Assembly (NCBI GenBank): GCA_015069605.1
Contig: SVII01000013.1
Location: 1-38,568, forward strand
Origin: Clostridiales bacterium
Lineage (GTDB): Bacteria; Bacillota; Clostridia; Christensenellales; Borkfalkiaceae
DNA length: 38,568 nucleotides
Direction: 5' to 3'
This document shows positions 8,501 to 15,733 of this stretch, one piece after another. Position 1 is the stretch's first letter; the number at the start of each line of letters is the position of its first letter. The notes beneath the pieces were generated by a model that was given only the letters and a program-made list of their open reading frames with translations, was not told the DNA's origin and did not search any database. The translations under genes were made by a program, and so were the position numbers.

Positions 8501-9697
8501 TTATTTTACTACGATTTTAAGGTGTACTTTCTTACCCTTATGCAACACAAACTCGGTTGCGGGGATAGGCATATTCGCGTCGGTCACTTTAGTTTCATCC
8601 ACCGAAACACCGCCCTGTTCAATCAAACGACGAGCTTCGCCTTTGGATTTTGCAACCCCTGCCGCTACCATAGCGTCCACAACCGTCGCAACGTCCGTCA
8701 CTTCTTTCGTCAAAAGTTCCGCATCCGCACCGCCAAACGCTGCTTTTGCTTGGCTTTGTGCAAGGTTAGCCTTTTCTTCACCATGAACTTCTTTCGTAAG
8801 CTCGTAAGCGAGAACTTCTTTTGCTTTATTGATGCGTTCGTCTTTGTGCGCGCACAGTTCGTTGATTTGTTCAAGAGGCAAGAACGTGAGCAATTTCATA
8901 CATTTTTCCACGTCTTCGTCTGCCGTATTTCTCCAATATTGATAGAATTCGTAAGGTGTCGTTTTGTTTTCGTCAAGCCATACCGCACCCTTTGCCGTCT
9001 TGCCCATTTTCTTGCCGTCCGACGTCGTTAAAAGGGTAAACGTCATGGCAAACGCAGGCTTTTGTTCCTTGATGCGGATCAAATTTGCGCCAGCAAGGAT
9101 ATTGCTCCATTGATCGTCGCCGCCAAGTTCGAGAGAACAGCCGTATTCACGATGCAATACAAGGAAATCGTATGCCTGCATCAACATATAGTTGAATTCC
9201 AAGAAGGAAAGGCCTCTATCCAATCTCTGTTTGAAACATTCCGCCGTCAACATTCTGTTTACGGAGAAATGCGCGCCGATTTCACGAAGGAAGTCAATAT
9301 AATTGAGATTCATCAGCCAATCGCCGTTGTCCACGATAATCGCTGCGTTTTCACCTTCAAAATCTACGAAACGAGACATTTGCTTTTTGAAGCATTCGAC
9401 GTTGTGACGAATAGTTTCTTTCGTCATCATTGAACGCATATCCGTTCTACCCGAAGGATCGCCAACCATTGCCGTACCGCCACCAATCAAAATGATGGGC
9501 TTATGCCCTGCTTGTTGCATATGATGCATTGCAATAAGTTGCATAAAGTGTCCTACATGCAAGGAATCTGCCGTGGGATCGAAACCAATATAAAAAGGTA
9601 CGCTCTCATTTCCAAGTTTTTCGTACAATTCTTCTTCAAACACCGTCTGTTTGACAAAACCTCTCGCACGGAGAGTGTCCATTACGTTGGTCGCCAT
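8501..9697 (-). CDS. tyrS: Tyrosyl-tRNA synthetase
   Basis: A 398-residue class I synthetase that charges tRNA-Tyr. Visible motifs: HIGH equivalent HVGH (residues about 47-50) after [11 protein letters not shown], tyrosine-pocket segments [13 protein letters not shown] and [14 protein letters not shown] equivalent KMGKT, and a C-terminal S4 RNA-binding domain with [14 protein letters not shown]. The insertion pattern and length fit the TyrRS subgroup with the shorter KMGKT loop. The start at 9697 is preceded by AAAGGAG. No T-box specifier or antiterminator (TGGNACCGCG) is visible in the short leader, although many clostridial tyrS genes have one. Confidence 0.96.
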   Translation of the reverse strand: MATNVMDTLRARGFVKQTVFEEELYEKLGNESVPFYIGFDPTADSLHVGHFMQLIAMHHMQQAGHKPIILIGGGTAMVGDPSGRTDMRSMMTKETIRHNVECFKKQMSRFVDFEGENAAIIVDNGDWLMNLNYIDFLREIGAHFSVNRMLTAECFKQRLDRGLSFLEFNYMLMQAYDFLVLHREYGCSLELGGDDQWSNILAGANLIRIKEQKPAFAMTFTLLTTSDGKKMGKTAKGAVWLDENKTTPYEFYQYWRNTADEDVEKCMKLLTFLPLEQINELCAHKDERINKAKEVLAYELTKEVHGEEKANLAQSQAKAAFGGADAELLTKEVTDVATVVDAMVAAGVAKSKGEARRLIEQGGVSVDETKVTDANMPIPATEFVLHKGKKVHLKIVVK

Positions 9698-9742
9698 ATC
9701 TATATTCTCCTTTTATAGATAAATTTTCTTTTGTCATCGTTT

Positions 9743-9772
9743 ATTTTACCATTTTTGTCCTGGAATTGTCAA
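9743..9772 (-). promoter_or_regulatory. Sigma-A promoter of tyrS
   Basis: Minus-strand TTGACA (9767-9772), 18-base spacer, extended TGG-TAAAAT (-10 at 9743-9748). The -35 box overlaps the first of three AAGCGTT repeats. Confidence 0.78.
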
Positions 9773-9807
9773 GCGTTTGATGATATTTTCTAAGCGTTCC
9801 AAGCGTT
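9771..9807. repeat. Three AAGCGTT repeats between tyrS and the WYL regulator
   Basis: AAGCGTT occurs at 9771-9777, 9792-9798 and 9801-9807, the last two as a tandem nine-base repeat (AAGCGTTCC, AAGCGTTTT). The first overlaps the tyrS -35 box. The arrangement suggests an operator, possibly bound by the divergently encoded WYL protein; that is inference. Confidence 0.5.
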
Positions 9808-9872
9808 TTGCAAGTAAGTTTTCTTGCCTTTTTGTTCTTTTTGTCTATTTTTGACGGTGTTTGTCGAAAAAC

Positions 9873-9901
9873 TTGACAAGTTCTGTCATATATGATAGAA
9901 T
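9873..9901 (+). promoter_or_regulatory. Sigma-A promoter of the WYL regulator
   Basis: TTGACA (9873-9878), 17-base spacer, extended TGA-TAGAAT (-10 at 9896-9901). The start codon is 33 bases downstream. Confidence 0.82.
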
Positions 9902-9934
9902 TTAGAAAAATTTTCCATTTTTGTGGTTTGATAC

Positions 9935-10861
9935 ATGAAATACACTCTGCTTTTAAAAATTTTATTCGATTTATTAGGCAAACGAAAAGTGACGGCGAGT
10001 TACCTTTCCGAAAAATACGATATCTCCCCTCGAACTGTGTATCGATACGTGGAAGAGTTGGCAAAAGTCGCGCCTGTGTACGTCAAACGCGGTCGGGACG
10101 GTGGTGTATATATTGCCGATAATTATAAATTGCCGATGGGGTTTATGACGGAAAAAGAATACGATGCTGTAATTGAGGCATTAAACGCTGCGTACGCAAG
10201 AACGACGGAAGAGCGTTTTTTGCAGGCAAAACGTAAAATTTCCGCGCAGGAAAAGACGGAAGCAAACGAGTTAGTTTTCGTGGGCCGTACTGAGGATATT
10301 TTTATAGACGGCGGTACATGGGGCGCAACGAAAGGATATTTTGACAAAGTTAGAGCTTTACGGGAATGTATTCGTGAAAAGAAAATTGCCGACGTTTTGT
10401 TTTTTATAAAAAACGAACCGCCTATGCTTAGAAAAATCGAGCCGCACGTACTTGTTTTTACCAAAAACGCGTGGTATGTGTATGCGTTTTGTCATAAGCA
10501 ACGCTCCTTTGCCTTGTTTCCCGTCGGAAAAATACTGTCCATATTAAAAACGGACGAACGGTTTATCCGACGCCCTTTTGCGGACACGGATATTCAACCG
10601 CCCATAAAGCAAGCGACACCAAATATAGAAGTGGAACTCGAAATTGCCGATGACGCATTATCAGAGGCACAAGCATGGCTTGGTGCGGATTACTTGGAGC
10701 AAAAGGATAAAAAATGGCACGCCGTTTTTACTGCGGCTAATGAGGAAATCCTTGCAAAATGGATTGTAGGATTGGGCGGAAACGTCAAGGTACTCTCCCC
10801 TTCCTCCTTGATTAAAAAAGTAAAAAAACTCGCAAAAGAAACACTTTCTCTATACGTATAA
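9935..10861 (+). CDS. HTH_11/WYL-domain transcriptional regulator (YafY-like)
   Basis: A 308-residue regulator. Residues about 1-60 form a winged HTH (KVTASYLSEKYDISPRTVYR) and about 140-230 a WYL-type domain (VLVFTKNAWYVYAFCHKQ), followed by a short C-terminal extension domain. WYL domains sense ligands, often nucleotides or nucleic acid, and such proteins commonly repress neighbouring genes. There is no strong Shine-Dalgarno site; the ATG at 9935 is the first in frame and gives the expected start of the HTH. It is transcribed alone, divergently from tyrS, with repeats in the shared upstream region. Target and ligand unknown. Confidence 0.88.
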   Translation: MKYTLLLKILFDLLGKRKVTASYLSEKYDISPRTVYRYVEELAKVAPVYVKRGRDGGVYIADNYKLPMGFMTEKEYDAVIEALNAAYARTTEERFLQAKRKISAQEKTEANELVFVGRTEDIFIDGGTWGATKGYFDKVRALRECIREKKIADVLFFIKNEPPMLRKIEPHVLVFTKNAWYVYAFCHKQRSFALFPVGKILSILKTDERFIRRPFADTDIQPPIKQATPNIEVELEIADDALSEAQAWLGADYLEQKDKKWHAVFTAANEEILAKWIVGLGGNVKVLSPSSLIKKVKKLAKETLSLYV

Positions 10862-10867
10862 TATTTA

Positions 10868-10908
10868 CTCCGCCACACGTGTTTAAAACACCAAGGCGGA
10901 GTTCCTTT
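10868..10908 (+). terminator. Terminator of the WYL regulator gene
   Basis: CTCCGCC (10868-10874) pairs with GGCGGAG (10895-10901), with an inner GTGTTT/AAAACAC stem, followed by TTCCTTTTT. Confidence 0.82.
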
Positions 10909-10979
10909 TTCTCGTTTTTTGGGAATATCCGTAAAAATCGGCGGCTATACTATATAGAGAACATTTTTTGGAGTGGGAT

Positions 10980-12029
10980 ATGAACAAGATACTGTTTACA
11001 GGCGGTGGAAGCGCGGGGCACGTGATCCCCAACCTTGCGTTGATGGAAGAAATTTTATCCGCGGATATGGCGGACGTTTGTTATATGGGTACGAATGGAA
11101 TCGAAAAACAACTGGTTTCGGAGTGGAAAGTCCCCTATTTTCAAATCGAATGTCCGAAACTTATTCGCGGACATGGGTGGGGCATTTTAAAACGCAACCT
11201 TAAAATTCCCACGCAATTTCTCCATGCCGTAAAACAAGCAACCGAAGGATTGAAAATTTATAAACCTGACGTCGTATTTTCCAAAGGCGGCTACGTAGCG
11301 TTGCCCGTTATATTTGCCGCAAAAAAATTAAAAATTCCTTGTCTTACCCATGAGAGTGATTTTTCCGTTGGGCTTGCCAACCGTATTATTGCAGGAAAAT
11401 GCAAACACGTATTCACTTCCTTTCCCGAAACAGCGTCCTCCGTTCGCCACGGAAAATATAGCGGTGCCCCTATTCGACGTAGTATTCTTTCCGCCTCGCG
11501 CGCGGAAGCAAAACGAAAATTTGGGATCGGTTTTCAAGAAAAAACTTTATTGATTTTCGGTGGTGGTAGCGGTAGCACCGCCATCAATGAAGCCATACGA
11601 AAAAATATAAAAACATTGACGGAAAAATACGTCGTGTTGCACGTTTGCGGCAAAAATAACGTCGTGGATTGTAATATAAAAAACTATCTACAATTCGAAT
11701 TCATCTCGGACATGGGTGCGGCTTACGCAGCAGCCGATATGATTGTCTCCCGATCGGGCGCGGGTACGGTGTTTGAAATTTTGGCTCTTCAAAAGCCCAC
11801 CCTCTTCATTCCACTCGAAGGACAAACACGCGGCGACCAAAAAGAGAACGCGGAATATTTCTTAAAAAAAGGACTTTGTCACGTGCTTTCACAAAAGGAT
11901 TTAGAGCGTTTACCCGAAGAAATTGAAAAAACGTTTGCTGACGAGCGTTTGAAAGAATGTTTAAAAAATAGCAACGTTTTGATCGGCAACGAAATTATTT
12001 TACGAGAAATCCACGCCCTGCTACCTTAA
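10980..12029 (+). CDS. murG: MurG, UDP-GlcNAc:lipid I N-acetylglucosaminyltransferase
   Basis: A 349-residue GT28-family glycosyltransferase that adds GlcNAc to lipid I at the inner membrane face to give lipid II. Motifs: TGGGSAGHVIPN (N-domain G-loop), FSKGGYVALP, HESDFSVGLANR, FGGGSGSTAIN, and the C-terminal donor-site SRSGAGTVFE and EGQTRGDQKENA. Length fits. The start at 10980 follows GGAG at a good distance; the upstream TTG frame would begin before that site. It is not in a division and cell wall cluster but next to yunB, one base apart, which suggests shared expression. Whether it is the cell's only MurG or a second, sporulation-linked copy cannot be seen. Confidence 0.9.
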   Translation: MNKILFTGGGSAGHVIPNLALMEEILSADMADVCYMGTNGIEKQLVSEWKVPYFQIECPKLIRGHGWGILKRNLKIPTQFLHAVKQATEGLKIYKPDVVFSKGGYVALPVIFAAKKLKIPCLTHESDFSVGLANRIIAGKCKHVFTSFPETASSVRHGKYSGAPIRRSILSASRAEAKRKFGIGFQEKTLLIFGGGSGSTAINEAIRKNIKTLTEKYVVLHVCGKNNVVDCNIKNYLQFEFISDMGAAYAAADMIVSRSGAGTVFEILALQKPTLFIPLEGQTRGDQKENAEYFLKKGLCHVLSQKDLERLPEEIEKTFADERLKECLKNSNVLIGNEIILREIHALLP

Positions 12030-12030
12030 T

Positions 12031-12732
12031 ATGAACCGCTTTAACGAATACGCTTTGCCAAGTTATAAAAACAAAAAACACCGACATAAACACAGAAAGA
12101 AAAAATTAATTTTCGCTCTTGTTTTGACGGCAATTTTTGCAGTAATTTTATTTACCTATTTCCAGCGAAACGTTACTCGCGTTTTAATTTCCATCAGCGA
12201 AGCGACCATGCGCGCTAGTACGACGATTGCAGTCAACGACGCCGTGTATTATACGTTGAGCGACGATATGCGTTACGAAGACCTTGTCAATATTACTCGC
12301 AACGAGAGTGGCGACATCATTGCCGTTGCCGCAAACCCCTTAAAAATCAATAAAATTGCGCGTGACACCGCATCCATTTCACAATCCAACCTCAAAAATT
12401 TGAGTTTAAACGGTATCCCCGTACCCCTTGGTGCTTTGACGGGAATAGAGGCCTTTGCAGGGCTTGGCCCAAGTATTTATTTCCGTATTATCCCCGTCAG
12501 CAGCGTGTCTTGCGATTTTTCTTCCGCCTTTGAAAGTGTGGGCATCAACCAAACCAAACATTCCATTTATTTAAACGTGATTGCGGATATTAGCATCGTT
12601 ATGCCCTCGCGGACGGAAAATTTCGCCGTTGTTACGGAAATACTCGTTGGAGAGTCCGTCATTGTCGGATCTGTCCCCGATGCCTATTTACAATCGGATA
12701 TTTTTGGCAATAAACCCGATCTCTCCCCTTGA
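12031..12732 (+). CDS. yunB: YunB-like sporulation protein
   Basis: A 233-residue protein with a basic N-terminus (KKHRHKHRKKK), one membrane segment at about 27-46 and an extracytoplasmic alpha/beta region matching the YunB family (NDAVYYTL, SLNGIPVPLGALTG, IPVSSVSCDF, THSIYLNV-like core). In Bacillus subtilis yunB is made in the mother cell under sigma-E and its loss lowers sporulation; the mechanism is unknown. It begins one base after the murG stop, so coupling is likely. Its stop is 15 bases from the stop of spoVAE on the other strand, with no hairpin between. Confidence 0.82.
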   Translation: MNRFNEYALPSYKNKKHRHKHRKKKLIFALVLTAIFAVILFTYFQRNVTRVLISISEATMRASTTIAVNDAVYYTLSDDMRYEDLVNITRNESGDIIAVAANPLKINKIARDTASISQSNLKNLSLNGIPVPLGALTGIEAFAGLGPSIYFRIIPVSSVSCDFSSAFESVGINQTKHSIYLNVIADISIVMPSRTENFAVVTEILVGESVIVGSVPDAYLQSDIFGNKPDLSP

Positions 12733-12747
12733 ACTCTTCCTTTCTTT

Positions 12748-13131
12748 TTAATTCTTTTTACTGCGGGATTTAAAAATCATTGCCGTTAAAAAGGAAAAAA
12801 TCACCGCAGCGGAAATCCCCGCGCTTGCGGCGCTCAACGCGCCCGTGAATGCACCAAATAATCCCTTTTGCGCCCCCTTGATCGCGCCATTTGCTAACAA
12901 GTACCCAAAACCGCTGATGGGAACGGTTGCACCCGCGCCTGCAAAATCCACGAGGTATTGATATAATCCCAAACCTTGTAACGCAACGCCCGACAACATA
13001 AATAATACCAAAATTTTCCCTGCCGTCAAATCGGTGAAATTGATGACCACTTGCGCAATCATACATATTAAACCGCCCACTGCAAACGCTTTGATAAAGC
13101 TCCAAAAAATTTCTATATACGTTTCAAACAT
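12748..13131 (-). CDS. spoVAE: Stage V sporulation protein AE (SpoVAE)
   Basis: A 127-residue, almost wholly hydrophobic protein with about four membrane segments and the family core GGLICMIAQ and GAGATVPISGFGYLLANGAI. SpoVA proteins form the spore inner-membrane channel for dipicolinic acid uptake in sporulation and release in germination. The start at 13131 has AAGGAG seven bases upstream. Its usual partners spoVAC and spoVAD lie 4.4 kb away on the same strand, beyond the hydrogenase operon, and this gene has its own forespore-type promoter. Confidence 0.93.
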   Translation of the reverse strand: MFETYIEIFWSFIKAFAVGGLICMIAQVVINFTDLTAGKILVLFMLSGVALQGLGLYQYLVDFAGAGATVPISGFGYLLANGAIKGAQKGLFGAFTGALSAASAGISAAVIFSFLTAMIFKSRSKKN

Positions 13132-13151
13132 TTTCTTTCTCCTTACAAAAT

Positions 13152-13181
13152 TATTTTGTGAGAAATGTGTTCGCTTTATAC
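13152..13181 (-). promoter_or_regulatory. Candidate sigma-G promoter of spoVAE
   Basis: Minus-strand GTATA (13177-13181), 18-base spacer, CAAAATA (13152-13158). Compared with the sigma-G pattern (GHATR, 17-18, CATWHTA) there is one mismatch in the -10. It is about 20 bases before the start codon. Confidence 0.55.
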
Positions 13182-13187
13182 AAACAT

Positions 13188-13226
13188 AACTTCCCTCAAC
13201 GTTTTTTTGTTGGGGAAGTTTTTTTT
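13188..13226 (+). terminator. Plus-strand terminator upstream of the hydrogenase operon
   Basis: AACTTCCCTCAAC (13188-13200) pairs with GTTGGGGAAGTT (13209-13220), followed by a run of T. No plus-strand gene lies directly before it; the nearest is yunB, so it probably ends yunB transcripts that read antisense through spoVAE. Confidence 0.8.
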
Positions 13227-13268
13227 GTAAAATTTACATTATTTTAATAAAAAAATGCAGTCATAACG

Positions 13269-13297
13269 TTGACACTTTCAAGGAAATATTGTATAAT
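13269..13297 (+). promoter_or_regulatory. Sigma-A promoter of the hydrogenase operon
   Basis: Perfect consensus TTGACA (13269-13274), 17 bases, TATAAT (13292-13297), about 50 bases before nuoE. This predicts strong vegetative expression. Confidence 0.92.
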
Positions 13298-13347
13298 AAC
13301 CCTGTATGATTTAATTTATACTTTTACTACAATGAAGGAGGGCTACT

Positions 13348-13836
13348 ATGGCTCATTTACAAGAGGCGGCTGTCAAAAAAATCAACGAAATTTGCGACAG
13401 ATACGTCAATGAAAAAACTCCGCTTATGATGATCCTGAGTGATATCCAAAAGGAATATGGTTACATTCCTCTGGAAGTGCAGGAAATCGTTTCCGAAAGA
13501 ACGGGCGTTTCGGTCGCTGAAATTTACGGCGTCGTTACCTTTTATTCGTTCTTCTCGCTTACGCCTAAGGGAAAATACGTAATCGGCGTATGTTTGGGTA
13601 CGGCTTGTTACGTAAAAGGCGCTCAACAGATCATCGATAAATTCTCTGAAATCATCGGTATCAAACCAGGCGAAACTTCCGCGGACGGTTTGTTCACTTT
13701 GGACGCTTTGCGTTGTATCGGCGCGTGTGGTATTGCTCCTGCCGTTACTATCAACGGTAAAGTGTATCCCAAATTGACCGTAGACGCTGTTCCTAAAATC
13801 GTAGATGAATATAAAGCAATGGAGGCAAACGACTGA
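13348..13836 (+). CDS. nuoE: NuoE-like [2Fe-2S] subunit of bifurcating [FeFe]-hydrogenase (HydC/HndA type)
   Basis: A 162-residue thioredoxin-fold ferredoxin. Four cluster cysteines are seen in CLGTAC and CIGAC. In trimeric electron-bifurcating hydrogenases (HydABC, HndACD) this subunit joins the NAD-binding flavoprotein. The start at 13348 has GAAGGAGGG upstream and a consensus promoter. Its stop overlaps the start of the next gene (TGATG), so the subunits are translationally coupled. Position as the first of three hydrogenase genes makes the assignment more specific than the fold alone. Confidence 0.93.
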   Translation: MAHLQEAAVKKINEICDRYVNEKTPLMMILSDIQKEYGYIPLEVQEIVSERTGVSVAEIYGVVTFYSFFSLTPKGKYVIGVCLGTACYVKGAQQIIDKFSEIIGIKPGETSADGLFTLDALRCIGACGIAPAVTINGKVYPKLTVDAVPKIVDEYKAMEAND

Positions 13837-15719
13837 TGATTAAGAATTTTCAAGAATTAGATCAGATGTACAACAAATGCGCGTCTTGCCTCAACGGTAA
13901 ATTCACTGGCGAAGACGGCAAAAGACATATCGTGCTTTGCGGCGGTACGGGTTGTATCTCCTCGAGATCGGACGAGATCACTGCGGAATTTAAAAAGCTC
14001 GTAGAAGAAAACAATATGCAGGACAAAGTGACCGTAAACCAAGTAGGTTGCTTTGGGTTCTGTTCCCAAGGGCCTTTCGTAAAGATTTATCCCGAAGATA
14101 CTTTGTACCGTTTGGTGCAAATCGAAGACGTTGCGGAAATCTTTGAAAAGGATATTAAAAACGGCGAAGTTATCGACCGTCTTTTGTACGTAGATCCCAA
14201 CACCGCAGAAAAAGTTACCAAACAAGAAGATATCAATTTCTATAAAAAACAAGTGCGTGTAGCGCTTCACGGTTGCGGTAGTATTGACCCTGAAAATATC
14301 AACGAAAGCCTTGGCGCAGGTGCTTTTAAAGGTCTTGCGCGCGCTTTGCAGATGGATAGAGCGGAAGTTATTCAAGAAGTGCTTGAATCTGGGCTTCGCG
14401 GCCGCGGTGGCGGTGGGTTCCCTACGGGTAGAAAATGGCAGTTTGCTTACGCGCAACCCGAAGGCGAAAAATACGTAGTATGTAACGGCGACGAAGGCGA
14501 CCCTGGTGCGTTCATGGATAGATCTATCCTCGAAGGCAACCCCCTCGCTGTTATTGAAGGTATGATGATTGCAGGGTATGCAATCGGCGCGCAAAACGGT
14601 TATTTCTACGTTCGCGCGGAATACCCTATCGCTGTAAACAGATTGAAACTTGCCGTACAACAAGCGGAAGAATTGGGCTTGTTGGGTGATAATATTCTCG
14701 GTACGGATTTCTCGTTTAGAGTACATATCCGTCTTGGCGCAGGCGCGTTCGTTTGCGGTGAAGAAACGGCTCTTTTAAACTCTATCGAAGGTCAGAGAGG
14801 TATGCCTCGTCCCCGTCCCCCTTTCCCTGCTGTAAAAGGACTTTGGGATAAGCCCTCCATCATTAACAACGTAGAATCGTTGGCTTGTGTACCTTTCATT
14901 TTGCGCGAAGGCAAAGACGCGTTTGCAAAATTTGGCACGGAAAGATCTAAGGGCACGAAAGTATTCGCACTCGGCGGTAAAATCAACAACGTTGGTTTGG
15001 TGGAAATCCCTATGGGTACGACGCTCCGCGAACTGATTTATGATATCGGTGGTGGCATTCCCGACGGAAAACAGTTCAAAGCTATTCAAACGGGCGGTCC
15101 TTCGGGCGGTTGTTTGACTGCGGAAGACCTTGACACGCCTATCGACTTCGACAACCTTGTTGCGAAGGGTTCAATGATGGGTTCGGGCGGCGCAATCGTT
15201 ATGGACGAAGACAACTGTATGGTTGACGTTGCAAAATTCTATATGGAATTCATCTGCGACGAATCGTGCGGTAAATGCACCCCTTGCCGTATCGGTACGA
15301 AGAGAATGCTTGAAATTCTCACTCGTATCACCGACGGTAAAGCTACGATGGATGACCTTACTGAATTGGAAGAATTGGCGGAAAACATCAAGAGCAACTC
15401 CCTTTGCGGTCTTGGTCAAACAGCGCCGAACCCCGTACTTTCCACTTTGAAACATTTCAGAGAAGAATACGTAGCGCATATCGTGGATAAGAAATGCCCC
15501 GCGCATATTTGTAAGAATTTGATGCAGTACGTGATTGAATCGGATAAGTGTTTCGGTTGCGGCGTTTGCGCGAGAGCTTGTCCCGTTGGCGCGTTCGTAA
15601 AAACGGACTACGTTGCGCCTGGCAAGAAATTGCCTGCTTACGCGGTTGATCAAAACAAGTGTATCAAGTGCGGTATGTGTATTGCCTCCTGTAAATTCAA
15701 GGCAATCGTGAAAAAGTAA
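13836..15719 (+). CDS. nuoF: NuoF-like NADH/FMN subunit of bifurcating [FeFe]-hydrogenase (HydB/HndC type)
   Basis: A 627-residue flavoprotein. Residues about 1-120 form a [2Fe-2S] thioredoxin-like domain (CGGTGC, GCFGFC); the core has the NADH/FMN loop GRGGGGFPTGRKW and NGDEGDPGAFMDR; then an [4Fe-4S] site ESCGKCTPCRIGT near 470; and a C-terminal two-cluster ferredoxin domain (CFGCGVCARAC, CIKCGMCIASC). This is the HydB architecture, not plain respiratory NuoF. With HydA and the NuoE-like subunit it couples NADH and ferredoxin oxidation to hydrogen production, or the reverse, in the cytosol. GGAGG lies just before the start. Fourteen bases separate it from hydA. Confidence 0.94.
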   Translation: MIKNFQELDQMYNKCASCLNGKFTGEDGKRHIVLCGGTGCISSRSDEITAEFKKLVEENNMQDKVTVNQVGCFGFCSQGPFVKIYPEDTLYRLVQIEDVAEIFEKDIKNGEVIDRLLYVDPNTAEKVTKQEDINFYKKQVRVALHGCGSIDPENINESLGAGAFKGLARALQMDRAEVIQEVLESGLRGRGGGGFPTGRKWQFAYAQPEGEKYVVCNGDEGDPGAFMDRSILEGNPLAVIEGMMIAGYAIGAQNGYFYVRAEYPIAVNRLKLAVQQAEELGLLGDNILGTDFSFRVHIRLGAGAFVCGEETALLNSIEGQRGMPRPRPPFPAVKGLWDKPSIINNVESLACVPFILREGKDAFAKFGTERSKGTKVFALGGKINNVGLVEIPMGTTLRELIYDIGGGIPDGKQFKAIQTGGPSGGCLTAEDLDTPIDFDNLVAKGSMMGSGGAIVMDEDNCMVDVAKFYMEFICDESCGKCTPCRIGTKRMLEILTRITDGKATMDDLTELEELAENIKSNSLCGLGQTAPNPVLSTLKHFREEYVAHIVDKKCPAHICKNLMQYVIESDKCFGCGVCARACPVGAFVKTDYVAPGKKLPAYAVDQNKCIKCGMCIASCKFKAIVKK

Positions 15720-15733
15720 GCGGAGGTGAAATC

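Noticed and set aside
9698-9740. T-box leader for tyrS
   Set aside because: No antiterminator consensus and too little leader between promoter and start.
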